The translations under genes and the position numbers were made by a program. Below, piece by piece: positions 1 to 6,602 of a stretch of DNA of 8,301 bases. This stretch comes from Firmicutes bacterium UBA6226. GTDB taxonomy: Bacteria; Bacillota_A; Clostridia; Peptostreptococcales; Acidaminobacteraceae. The notes under the pieces were generated by a model. The model was not told where the DNA came from and made no database searches. It saw only the letters and a program-made list of their open reading frames with translations. Within the stretch, counting starts at the first letter, position 1. Each line of letters opens with the position of its first letter. The stretch covers positions 1 to 8,301 of the forward strand of contig DJWQ01000173.1 of assembly GCA_002441045.1 (NCBI GenBank). The letters run 5' to 3'.

Positions 1-29
1 CCTATAATAACAAACCACAAGTTTACCAT
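1..29 (-). CDS. cydB: Cytochrome bd oxidase subunit II, 5' end only
   Basis: On the minus strand an ATG at 29-27 opens a frame reading MVNLWFVIIG before the window ends. CydB proteins usually start with a short stretch ending in LWF followed by hydrophobic residues, which this matches. The ATG has a GAGGTG ribosome binding site 8 nt upstream, inside the end of cydA, and the frame overlaps the cydA stop codon (25-23) by 7 nt, which points to translational coupling. CydB would form the second membrane subunit of the quinol oxidase. Only 9 full codons are visible, so the call rests on start context, position after cydA and the LWF match. Confidence 0.75.
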
Positions 30-1414
30 GTGATTAACACCTCGCTTTCTTCCTTGATGGTTGCTTCAAGCCCGTCAAAGCCTTTTTGAACATGTTTTGC
101 CATTAATCCAATATCGACCAATGCTAGGATGCCGTAAAGGATGATAAAGCCAATTAAGGAGATCATAAGTGCGGTGGTATTAGTTGATGTGGCGGTTGAA
201 ATGCCATCTTCTGTTTTCAATATGCCTTGTACGAGCCAAGGTTGACGTCCAACTTCTGTAAAGATCCAACCAAATGTATTACAGAGGTAAGGTAGAGGTA
301 GCATAAGGACAAGAAGCCCTGCATACCATTTTTTACCGATCCATTTCTTGTAGAAGATGAGAGAGAAAAGCATAACCACTAACATCAAACTGCCTGCATA
401 AACCATAATTCTAAAGCTATAATACATCAGTGTTACTGGCGGCGTATAATTGCCTGGACCGTATTGCACTTCATATTCTGATTGAAGTTCGTTGATTCCC
501 TTAACAGTCGCATTGGGATCATTGAAGGCCAATATACTTAGGCCATAAGGAATTTTAATTGAAATTCCATTTGTTTTTCTCTTTTCATCTATGATTGAGA
601 AGACACTGAATGGTGCTTTGTCAGTGGTATCCCATAACGCTTCAGAAGTGGCAATTTTCATAGGCTGATTCTCAGCGATGAATTTACCTTGACGGTCGCC
701 TGCCCCAACAGAAACAATCAGTGCAATTAAAGCAAAAATAACAACGGGTTTAACGACTTTCTTAAACGTTTCTTTGTCTTTTCCCAGAAGAATATTGAGA
801 CCACTGATTGCAAGCACAAACATTGCGCCAGTTGCAAATCCTGAGGCGATGACGTGTAAAAATTGTATAAGGACATGATAATTTATAATGAGTGCAGCGA
901 AATCTGTCATTTCAGCACGAGGTCCAAATGCAGAATCTCTTAAGATAAAACCAGTAGGGGATTGCATAAAAGAGTTGGCGATGATGATCCATAGTGCTGA
1001 AACAGAAGCAGCTATTGCAACGATCCAAATGCTTGCCAAGTGTAATTTTTTAGAGATTTTATCTCTACCGAAAATCCAAATGCCCAAAAATGTAGACTCG
1101 ACAAAGAATGCAGCAAGTGCTTCTATGGCTAATGGTGCCCCAAAAACATCACCTACGAACCGCGAGTAGTTGGACCAATTCATACCAAACTGAAATTCTT
1201 GTACGATACCAGTAACTACACCGAGAGAAAAGTTAATTAAGAAAAGAGAACCAAAATACCTCGTTAGTTGTTCCCACGCTTTATCACCTGTTTTGTAGGA
1301 CTTGTATTGCATCCAAGCGACGATAAAAGCAAGTCCAAGGGTTAGCGGAACAAATAGAAAATGATAAATCGTTGTTGCTGCAAATTGCAGCCTAGCAAGT
1401 GTCAAAGGACTCAT
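23..1414 (-). CDS. cydA: Cytochrome bd quinol oxidase subunit I (CydA)
   Basis: This integral membrane subunit carries hemes b558, b595 and d, oxidises quinol and reduces O2 to water. The 463-residue protein is full length for the short-Q-loop type found in Firmicutes (E. coli CydA, with a long loop, is about 520). Visible family residues are H18 (heme b595 ligand position), E98 and E106 (proton path), H187 and M337 (heme b558 ligands), the Q-loop segment GDRQGKFIAENQP with K253 and E258 (quinol site), and GRQPW at 389-393. About nine hydrophobic segments are present. The ATG at 1414 is preceded by AAGGTGG at suitable spacing and begins at the usual N-terminus (LARLQFA). cydB appears to overlap its stop. 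In a probable anaerobe it likely serves O2 scavenging or microaerobic respiration; that role is inferred. Confidence 0.97.
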   Translation of the reverse strand: MSPLTLARLQFAATTIYHFLFVPLTLGLAFIVAWMQYKSYKTGDKAWEQLTRYFGSLFLINFSLGVVTGIVQEFQFGMNWSNYSRFVGDVFGAPLAIEALAAFFVESTFLGIWIFGRDKISKKLHLASIWIVAIAASVSALWIIIANSFMQSPTGFILRDSAFGPRAEMTDFAALIINYHVLIQFLHVIASGFATGAMFVLAISGLNILLGKDKETFKKVVKPVVIFALIALIVSVGAGDRQGKFIAENQPMKIATSEALWDTTDKAPFSVFSIIDEKRKTNGISIKIPYGLSILAFNDPNATVKGINELQSEYEVQYGPGNYTPPVTLMYYSFRIMVYAGSLMLVVMLFSLIFYKKWIGKKWYAGLLVLMLPLPYLCNTFGWIFTEVGRQPWLVQGILKTEDGISTATSTNTTALMISLIGFIILYGILALVDIGLMAKHVQKGFDGLEATIKEESEVLITW

Positions 1415-1452
1415 AAGTCAACCACCTTACTTTCATAGTATTTTCCGAGATA

Positions 1453-1458
1453 ATTATA
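1453..1458 (-). promoter_or_regulatory. Candidate -10 element for cydA
   Basis: On the minus strand this reads TATAAT, a perfect sigma-A type -10, 38 nt before the cydA ATG. No acceptable -35 hexamer lies 16-18 bp upstream (the 17-bp position reads TGTTAT), so if it is used it may depend on an activator. I found no convincing Rex operator nearby. Confidence 0.4.
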
Positions 1459-1547
1459 CCCAGATAAATTTTCACATAACAGCTATTTGATTATTTATAA
1501 AATAAGATAAAAGTGTGTTAACAAATTGTGACTTTATCATTAAAGGC

Positions 1548-1576
1548 TTGCAAGATAGGCTGGATAGCTGTAAAGT
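1548..1576 (+). promoter_or_regulatory. Candidate promoter for the antiporter/BMP operon
   Basis: TTGCAA (1548-1553) and TAAAGT (1571-1576) are separated by exactly 17 bp; each matches consensus at 4 of 6 positions. The start point would be near 1583, about 28 nt before the ATG at 1611. If correct, it excludes upstream in-frame starts for the antiporter. This is pattern matching in AT-rich DNA only. Confidence 0.35.
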
Positions 1577-1610
1577 AGTAATTATTTATGGCTTAAAGGA
1601 GTTTGTCAAC

Positions 1611-2576
1611 ATGATGTATGTATTATTAGTAGTCGGGTTTATTTTCTTAATTAAAGGTGCAGATTTTTTTGTCGATGGTGCTTCAGGAATTGCGACCTTC
1701 TTTAAAATTCCATCGATCATCATTGGTTTAACCATAGTCGCCTTCGGTACATCAGCGCCAGAGGCAGCTGTCAGTATAAGTGCTGGCTTATCAGGAAGTA
1801 ACGGAATTGCAATTGGTAACGTTCTTGGCAGTAACATTTTTAATATCAGCATGATTATAGGTATTACAGCGGTCATCTTTCCGCTCGATGTTCAAAAACA
1901 AACGATTAGAAAAGAAATCCCACTTACATTACTAGGGGGATTGGCACTATTAGTATTGGCTGGAGACACGTTTTTTGATGGCAGTAATGAGATGCTACTA
2001 TCTAGAGGTGATGGTATTATTCTATTATTGTTTTTTTGTGTGTTCCTCTATTATATTGTCGAAGCAGCGCTTAATAGTAGAGATACCAGTGAACATTATC
2101 TAGATGAGACTGAGATCAAACAAGTCAAGATTGGAGCTAATGTCATATTCACTTTAATTGGCCTTGCGGGTATCCTAATTGGGGGACAGTTGGTTGTATC
2201 TAGTAGTGTCTCTATTGCTAAAAGTTTTGGCATTGGTGAAACAGTAATCGGTTTGACGATTATTGCTATTGGAACATCGCTTCCAGAGTTAATTACCAGT
2301 ATAACTGCAGCTCGTAAAAAAAATACAGATATTGCAGTAGGTAACATTATAGGTAGTAATATTTTTAATATTTTGTTTGTGCTAGGTGCATCGACGACCA
2401 TTCACCCGATTTTAGTTGACCCTAAGCTAATTACCGAGCTGGCAATTAATATTATTTTAACCATCGCACTCTTTATTTTTTCTAGAAGCCATAATAAGAT
2501 CGTTAAAGGTGAAGGCATTATATTTATTTTGTTTTATTTATTTTATACAGGATATCTGTTAAGTATGAATTTGTAG
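1611..2576 (+). CDS. Calcium/sodium antiporter, CaCA family (YrbG type)
   Basis: A 321-residue membrane protein that exchanges Na+ for Ca2+ (or a similar cation) across the cytoplasmic membrane. It shows the internal duplication of the CaCA family. The first alpha repeat, about residues 38-90, has GTSAPE (46-51) and GNVLGSNIFN (69-78). The second, about 213-260, has GTSLPE (221-226) and GNIIGSNIFN (244-253). E51 and E226 are the expected ion-binding acids. The N-terminal GADFFVDGAS is also typical of the family, and an acidic loop near 157-172 links the halves. The start at 1611 is preferred over an in-frame ATG at 1515. AAGGAG lies 9 nt upstream of 1611, and the 32 extra residues of the longer form are neither hydrophobic nor family-like. 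The next gene starts 21 nt after the stop with no terminator between, so co-transcription is likely. Ion specificity cannot be read from the sequence. Confidence 0.93.
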   Translation: MMYVLLVVGFIFLIKGADFFVDGASGIATFFKIPSIIIGLTIVAFGTSAPEAAVSISAGLSGSNGIAIGNVLGSNIFNISMIIGITAVIFPLDVQKQTIRKEIPLTLLGGLALLVLAGDTFFDGSNEMLLSRGDGIILLLFFCVFLYYIVEAALNSRDTSEHYLDETEIKQVKIGANVIFTLIGLAGILIGGQLVVSSSVSIAKSFGIGETVIGLTIIAIGTSLPELITSITAARKKNTDIAVGNIIGSNIFNILFVLGASTTIHPILVDPKLITELAINIILTIALFIFSRSHNKIVKGEGIIFILFYLFYTGYLLSMNL

Positions 2577-2597
2577 TTTGCTTAGGAGGTGAACCAC

Positions 2598-4511
2598 ATG
2601 GAAATGACTATGACTTTACACGAATACTATCAAGATGCTAAAGCTAAAGGTAAACGTGAGTTTAATCGATTAAAAGGTAGAGGACAGTCCGCACATTTGA
2701 GCTCTCTTGATGGTCTTCTGAAAGATGTAGACATCGTCGGCTCTGTATCACTTGGAACCTTCGAAGTGCCACTAGAAAAAGTAGTTGGCACCTATTATCA
2801 TGCACGCAGAATGTTGTTCTCAAAAAGCTTTTTACCCCTAGAATCAGATAACAGTGAGTTTGGGTACAAGTGGATGGAGGTGTGTCGCGCACATCTTGAG
2901 GAAGGCATTAGAGATCCAATTAAAGTCTATGAGTACCTTAATTATTACTATGTTATGGAGGGAAATAAAAGGGTCAGTGTATTAAAGTATTTTGATGTGG
3001 CATCTATTCAAGCTGAAATCACGCGACTCATCCCAAGATTTGACGAAAACGATGAAAATATAGTGAATTATTATGCTTATCTTGATTTTTATAACGAAAC
3101 AAAGCTCATGAGTATTTGGCTGAGTAAGCCATACCGCTATCAACGATTGCTTAATTATTTGAATGATTACCATCCTGAGGGCATTGAAGAAGCGGAAAAA
3201 TTCAAGCATTTTGATAAATATGTTTTCCGACCATTTAGGAAAATCTTTTTAGAGTTTGGTGGCGAAAAGCTACCGATGACCACAGCCGATGCTTTCTTAC
3301 TATATATGAAGCTGTATAATATACCTTGGGAGCTTGATGAGATGCAAGTAAGAAGTATCATGCCAAGCTTATTGCTTGAGCTAAGTAACTATGGTGAGTA
3401 CGAAGAACTGGAAATCGTTACTACGACAGATGAGATGGAAAAGACGTCACTCTTGGATTCTCTTACTTCATTGTTTGGAACGCGTTTCTTAAAAGTTGGA
3501 TTTGTGTATGCGAGAGATACTGAAAAGTCTGGTTGGACTTATTCTCATGATCTTGGTAGGCGTTATATTGAAGAGAAGTTTGGCCAGCAGATTGAGACAG
3601 GCTGGATTGATCATGTACCAGAAGATGACTCAGCTTATGAAGTCATTAAGACTTTTGCTATAGAAGGCAATTACGATGTGATCTTTACTACGAGTGAGGT
3701 ATTTAGAAGAGCGACTGTAAAATGTGCGATTGAACTTCCAAAAATAAAATTCTTTAGCTGCTCAGGGAATAGACCTTATGTTCACATGTCTAATTACTTC
3801 GGTAGAACTTATGAGCCTAGATTTTTAACAGGGATCATCGCAGGTGCTTTGACTAAAACTGACGTTGTAGGATATACAGCAACAGATGCGAATCCTGAGG
3901 TCATTAGCTCCATCAATGCATTTGCATTAGGAGTGAAACTGGTTAATCCGAGGGCAAGGGTGCTCGTCGCATATACTGGCGAGTGGAACAATCCACAAAA
4001 GAGCACAGACATCAGTGAAAAACTTATTGAACAAAACGCGGATATACTCAGCAACAAGAACTTGATCGTACCAAGGGATGTGACATGGGATTATGGCGTT
4101 TATGCAATGCTTTGTGACATCGATCCAGAGACAAAGCAACCCAAGAATTATCTCGCTGCTCCGATTTGGAAGTGGGGGAACTTTTATGAAAAGATCATTA
4201 ACAGCCTATTGAACGGTTCTTATCAGAGAATGGTAGCCAATTCCACAACGACTCAAAGAGTAATTAACTTCTGGTGGGGGCTTGATGTTGGCGTGTTAGA
4301 TTTGTATATGGCTGAAAGTAAATTGCCAAATGATACACTTAAACTGGTGAAACACTTTAAAGATATGGTGAAAACCGATCAGTATCATCCATTTGTTGGT
4401 CCCGTTTATGACAAAGAGGGAATCTTAAGGGTAGAACCAGGTGAGATTCCATCACCGGATGAAATCATGAGTATGGATTGGTTTATAGATAACGTATCCA
4501 TCATTGATTAA
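2598..4511 (+). CDS. Cytoplasmic BMP/PnrA-type nucleoside-binding protein with ParB-like N-terminal segment
   Basis: A 637-residue soluble protein. The C-terminal half, about 298-637, is a complete BMP (basic membrane protein, PnrA/Med-like) domain. It opens with LKVGFVYARD, then has the DVIFTTS strand, TGEWNNPQ at 460-467, an EKLIEQNADIL helix, FVGPVYDKEG near 599-608 and MDWF near 626-629. Such domains usually bind purine nucleosides as ABC-transporter lipoproteins. This protein has no signal peptide or lipobox: the N-terminus is polar (MEMTMTLHEYYQDAKAKGK). Residues about 106-140 (DPIKVYEYLNYYYVMEGNKR and onward) resemble the ParB/Srx-type box ending in a GNKR turn at 122-125. Residues 150-290 look helical and I do not recognise them. 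ATG 2598 follows AGGAGGT (2584-2590); a GTG at 2589 lies inside that site and is rejected. A role as an intracellular nucleoside-responsive sensor or regulator is inference. Confidence 0.85.
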   Translation: MEMTMTLHEYYQDAKAKGKREFNRLKGRGQSAHLSSLDGLLKDVDIVGSVSLGTFEVPLEKVVGTYYHARRMLFSKSFLPLESDNSEFGYKWMEVCRAHLEEGIRDPIKVYEYLNYYYVMEGNKRVSVLKYFDVASIQAEITRLIPRFDENDENIVNYYAYLDFYNETKLMSIWLSKPYRYQRLLNYLNDYHPEGIEEAEKFKHFDKYVFRPFRKIFLEFGGEKLPMTTADAFLLYMKLYNIPWELDEMQVRSIMPSLLLELSNYGEYEELEIVTTTDEMEKTSLLDSLTSLFGTRFLKVGFVYARDTEKSGWTYSHDLGRRYIEEKFGQQIETGWIDHVPEDDSAYEVIKTFAIEGNYDVIFTTSEVFRRATVKCAIELPKIKFFSCSGNRPYVHMSNYFGRTYEPRFLTGIIAGALTKTDVVGYTATDANPEVISSINAFALGVKLVNPRARVLVAYTGEWNNPQKSTDISEKLIEQNADILSNKNLIVPRDVTWDYGVYAMLCDIDPETKQPKNYLAAPIWKWGNFYEKIINSLLNGSYQRMVANSTTTQRVINFWWGLDVGVLDLYMAESKLPNDTLKLVKHFKDMVKTDQYHPFVGPVYDKEGILRVEPGEIPSPDEIMSMDWFIDNVSIID

Positions 4512-4540
4512 TATGTAACCATAATCGATTAAGATCGTAA
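4498..4540 (+). repeat. Imperfect tandem duplication across the stop codon of the BMP gene
   Basis: Two adjacent units of 21 and 22 nt (4498-4518 and 4519-4540) share CCAT, then GATTAA, then GTAA in the same order, with a few substitutions and one insertion. The GATTAA of unit 1 contains the stop codon, and unit 2 repeats it in the 3' untranslated region. It probably arose by local slippage; no function is evident. Confidence 0.5.
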
Positions 4541-4551
4541 GAATGTTAATA

Positions 4552-4593
4552 ATCCCTAAGATTTAGATGAAAAATCATCAAATTCTTAGGGAT
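4552..4593. terminator. Bidirectional terminator between convergent genes
   Basis: ATCCCTAAGA pairs with TCTTAGGGAT over 10 bp. An inner helix (GATGA with TCATC) extends it across two mismatches, and the loop is AAAA. It sits between the stop of the BMP gene and the stop of the minus-strand phosphoesterase. The downstream tract on the plus strand (CTTTATTTG) is only moderately T-rich, so efficiency in each direction is uncertain. Confidence 0.75.
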
Positions 4594-4612
4594 CTTTATT
4601 TGTTCAGTCAGA

Positions 4613-5194
4613 CTAAAACTCAAGGATACTATGGTCAAAAGCATTGATGATACGAGTAGAATTGTACTTTTGTTCTCGAGTACAGATGCCATAGTTCAGA
4701 TGCTGATGACCGTGAATCATCAGTTTAGGTTCATATTTATCGAGGAGCTTTAAAAAGCACTGATAGCCAATATGTGCTTGGTCTTTTCCATCACCTAGTC
4801 CAAATGCAGGTGAATGTGTCACTAGGATATCAATTCCTTTTCGATATTTGAACTTGTTTTTGAAAATTCTTCTCGACATTTCACGCTCAGTGAATTGTAA
4901 GGGTCCACCATTATAAGTCATACAGCCACCCAGTCCAGCGATTCTTACCCCTTTGAATTCATAAACACCATCGTCTATACATTCGCAACCTTCTGCTGGC
5001 GTATGAAGTAGCATCTTATCGTGATTGCCGTGAACGTAAAGTAATGGTCGATTGACCATAGTTACCACATATGAGAGGTAATGCGCCTTTAAATCGCCTG
5101 CAGAGATGATTAAATCCACATCACGATAACGTTCTGGCTGAAAATGATCCACGAGATGTTTACTTTCAATGTCTGAGATTGCAAGAATTTTCAT
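4613..5194 (-). CDS. Metallophosphoesterase, YfcE/MJ0936-like, with variant first motif
   Basis: A 193-residue calcineurin-like phosphoesterase, probably cytoplasmic, with no signal peptide. The metal-binding blocks appear in order: SDIES (D8 and E10), GDLK (D34), GNHD (N57, H58), THSP (H127) and GHQH (H163, H165). The usual first motif is D-x-H; here the histidine is replaced by E10, so one metal site has an unusual ligand set. Length and spacing are otherwise normal. The substrate cannot be predicted; small members of this superfamily hydrolyse phosphodiesters or phosphomonoesters with Mn2+-type metals. The ATG follows AGGAGG (complement of 5199-5204) with a 4-nt gap. It is transcribed alone, from a promoter set back to back with that of the tRNA-Thr gene, and it converges on the BMP gene. 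Confidence 0.88.
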   Translation of the reverse strand: MKILAISDIESKHLVDHFQPERYRDVDLIISAGDLKAHYLSYVVTMVNRPLLYVHGNHDKMLLHTPAEGCECIDDGVYEFKGVRIAGLGGCMTYNGGPLQFTEREMSRRIFKNKFKYRKGIDILVTHSPAFGLGDGKDQAHIGYQCFLKLLDKYEPKLMIHGHQHLNYGICTREQKYNSTRIINAFDHSILEF

Positions 5195-5217
5195 AAAGCC
5201 TCCTAATAAGTAATCCT

Positions 5218-5246
5218 ATTGTACCATATTAAGAAATAACTGAAAA
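5218..5246 (-). promoter_or_regulatory. Promoter of the metallophosphoesterase gene
   Basis: On the minus strand TTTTCA (5246-5241), a 17-bp spacer and TACAAT (5223-5218) are preceded by an extended -10 TGG. The -10 matches consensus at 5 of 6 positions and the -35 at 4 of 6. Transcription would start near 5211, about 17 nt before the ATG, which leaves room for the AGGAGG site. Confidence 0.6.
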
Positions 5247-5249
5247 TAC

Positions 5250-5278
5250 TTGCAACAGTTGTCTAAAAGGGGTAAATT
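5250..5278 (+). promoter_or_regulatory. Promoter of tRNA-Thr
   Basis: TTGCAA (5250-5255), a 17-bp spacer and TAAATT (5273-5278) place the start near 5285, a few bases before the mature tRNA end at 5291. Its -35 lies only 3 bp from the -35 of the divergent phosphoesterase promoter. Confidence 0.6.
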
Positions 5279-5290
5279 AAAAACAGATAT

Positions 5291-5365
5291 GCTAATGTGG
5301 CTCAACGGTAGAGCAGCGGTATCGTAAACCGCAGGTTAAGGGTTCGATTCCCTTCATTAGCTCCA
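5291..5365 (+). tRNA. tRNA-Thr (anticodon CGU, reads ACG)
   Basis: A 75-nt cloverleaf folds without mismatches. The acceptor stem is GCTAATG with CATTAGC, the D arm GCTC/GAGC, the anticodon arm GCGGT/ACCGC with loop ATCGTAA (anticodon CGT at 5323-5325), and the T arm AAGGG/CCCTT with loop TTCGATT. The discriminator base is T (U73) and CCA is encoded. ACG is read by threonine tRNA; U73 is a variant I believe occurs in clostridial tRNA-Thr. It is a single-gene unit with its own promoter and terminator. Confidence 0.97.
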
Positions 5366-5367
5366 AT

Positions 5368-5417
5368 AAGCCTACAAACATTGATTTTTTAAGTGTTTGT
5401 AGGCTTTGTTGTCTTTC
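5368..5417 (+). terminator. Terminator of the tRNA-Thr gene
   Basis: A perfect 13-bp stem, AAGCCTACAAACA with TGTTTGTAGGCTT, has a 13-nt loop and is followed by TGTTGTCTTTCTTG. It begins 2 nt after the encoded CCA. The 3' end of a decayed minus-strand reading frame runs into the stem. Confidence 0.85.
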
Positions 5418-5586
5418 TTGTTGCCGTTAATACTTGCACTTGGCCCATCAATTGTGCTAGCATTATTTGAGAGAAAGGTGATTCTGTCTTTGTATTTGTA
5501 CCACATCCCATTAAAATGAAGGAAAATGTAAGTATTAGAATGAGTCATTTAGAAAAACTTTGGGTAAACAGAATATACTTTTTCAT
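5389..5586 (-). pseudogene. Decayed lipoprotein gene fragment (signal peptide with lipobox)
   Basis: From the ATG at 5586 the minus strand reads MKKYILFTQSFSK, a TGA stop at codon 14 (5547-5545), then in the same frame LILILTFSFILMGCGTNTKT. This is a type II signal peptide with lipobox LMGC, cysteine codon at 5505-5503, broken by one stop. The frame continues to a stop at 5391-5389. The overlapping frame beside it gives a Ser/Asn/Gly/Lys-rich stretch (NNASTIDGPSASINGNKKD) that looks like a normal post-lipobox linker. A frameshift after the lipobox is therefore also likely. The body of the protein is missing, cut off at the tRNA terminator. No good ribosome binding site precedes the ATG. The former function is unknown. 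It fills most of the 312-bp space between the tRNA and the reductase gene. Confidence 0.45.
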
Positions 5587-5609
5587 GGTTTTATTCTTTT
5601 ATAAAATGT

Positions 5610-5639
5610 TTGATATTCATGAATTGAGTTAAGTATATA
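5610..5639 (+). promoter_or_regulatory. Candidate promoter of the aldo/keto reductase gene
   Basis: TTGATA (5610-5615) and TATATA (5634-5639) are separated by 18 bp, which would start transcription near 5646, about 32 nt before the ATG. The surrounding DNA is AT-rich, so chance matches are possible. Confidence 0.45.
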
Positions 5640-5661
5640 AGGTTTGCTTTAAAGTAACCTT
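5639..5661 (+). promoter_or_regulatory. Possible operator: inverted repeat at the reductase promoter
   Basis: AAGGTT (5639-5644) and AACCTT (5656-5661) flank a central palindrome CTTTAAAG (5647-5654). The outer arms are off-centre by one base. The repeat covers the predicted transcription start, where a repressor could block initiation. The binding protein is unknown and no regulator gene lies beside it. Confidence 0.35.
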
Positions 5662-5677
5662 AAACAATGGAGGAAAA

Positions 5678-6595
5678 ATGAAATATAAAAAAATAAAAGG
5701 GATAGAAAAAGAAGTATCATTGATTGCATTGGGTTGTATGCGCATTGATCGACTATCAGTTGAAGCATTAGAGAAACTAATAGAAGTTGCGTTGTCCTTG
5801 GGAATTAATTTTTTTGACCATGCGGACATCTATGGTGGCGGACAATCAGAGATTGTTTTTGGAGAGGTATTAAAACGTAATCCACAGTGGCGTGAAAAAA
5901 TGATCATACAAAGCAAGTGTGGCATTAGAAACGGCTATTATGATTTGTCAAAGGCACACATCATTTCTTCGGTTGAAGCATCACTCAAACATTTACAGAC
6001 CGATTATTTAGACGTCCTTTTATTACATCGACCAGATGCACTGATGGATCCAGCTGAAATTGGTGAAGCGTTTGAATCCTTATATAAAAGAGGCATCGTA
6101 AAAGCCTTTGGTGTCTCCAATATGACGCCAGGACAGATTCGCTTAATACAAAAGTACAGTGACTTTCCAATACTTTTCAATCAGCTTCAATTTAATGTGG
6201 TCCATTCTGGGATGATCGATGCTGGCATTTATGCCAATATGAAAGACGCCAGTGCCATAGATTATGACGGCGGCGTCTTAGATTATTGTAGAGAAAATGA
6301 TATCACCATTCAATGCTGGTCGATTCTTCAGGCTTCTTGGACGGAAGGCAGTTACCTCAATCATTCAGATTATGAAGCACTCAACTTGCTATTGAATACG
6401 CTAGCTGAAAAATATAACGTCAGTCCATCTGCTATAGCAACCGCATGGATTCTCAGACACCCTGCTGGTATGCAAGCCATCGCAGGTACGACGACACCAG
6501 ACAACCTTAGAAAAATAGCTCAAGCGACGACCATAACACTTTCGAGAGAAGACTGGTATGCGCTCTATAAGTCTGTGGGAAGACAATTACCTTGA
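5678..6595 (+). CDS. Aldo/keto reductase, YdhF-like
   Basis: A 305-residue soluble NAD(P)H-dependent oxidoreductase of the TIM-barrel aldo/keto reductase superfamily, expected to reduce aldehydes or ketones. The catalytic tetrad is intact: D47 and Y52 in FFDHADIYGGGQSE, K80 in IIQSKCG and H117 in LLLHRPD. The cofactor-side motifs GVSNMTP, a Q/N pair in FNQLQFN, WSIL and AGTTTPDNL are also present. DHADIYGG, SKCGI and LLHRPDALMD resemble my recall of E. coli YdhF closely, and the length agrees. The ATG at 5678 follows GGAGG (5669-5673) with a 4-nt gap. The gene appears monocistronic, with its own promoter, a possible operator and a terminator. The physiological substrate cannot be inferred. 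It converges on the isoprenoid-synthase-like gene with 7 nt between the stop codons. Confidence 0.93.
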   Translation: MKYKKIKGIEKEVSLIALGCMRIDRLSVEALEKLIEVALSLGINFFDHADIYGGGQSEIVFGEVLKRNPQWREKMIIQSKCGIRNGYYDLSKAHIISSVEASLKHLQTDYLDVLLLHRPDALMDPAEIGEAFESLYKRGIVKAFGVSNMTPGQIRLIQKYSDFPILFNQLQFNVVHSGMIDAGIYANMKDASAIDYDGGVLDYCRENDITIQCWSILQASWTEGSYLNHSDYEALNLLLNTLAEKYNVSPSAIATAWILRHPAGMQAIAGTTTPDNLRKIAQATTITLSREDWYALYKSVGRQLP

Positions 6596-6602
6596 TGTAT
6601 TT

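Noticed and set aside
888..1169. 93-codon plus-strand open frame inside cydA
   Set aside because: Lies opposite a highly conserved gene, has no ribosome binding site, and its composition is explained by the antisense of membrane-segment codons.
1471..1535. Rex-like half sites (TTAACAA, TTGTGA, TTCACAT) upstream of cydA
   Set aside because: The half sites face the wrong way or lack a partner at the 4-bp spacing of the Rex palindrome.
1515..1610. In-frame upstream start (ATG 1515) for the antiporter, adding 32 residues
   Set aside because: No ribosome binding site precedes it, the added residues do not resemble the family N-terminus, and a candidate promoter lies inside this stretch; ATG 1611 has AAGGAG.
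1586..2401. Two minus-strand open frames inside the antiporter gene
   Set aside because: They mirror each other because the gene has two homologous repeats; they are antisense shadows with no start signals.
2589..2597. GTG start at 2589 for the BMP protein
   Set aside because: The GTG overlaps the AGGAGGT site that correctly serves ATG 2598.
5372..5548. 58-codon minus-strand frame starting MTHSNTYIF
   Set aside because: No ribosome binding site and it ends inside the tRNA terminator stem. Its later part is better explained as the shifted continuation of the lipoprotein remnant.
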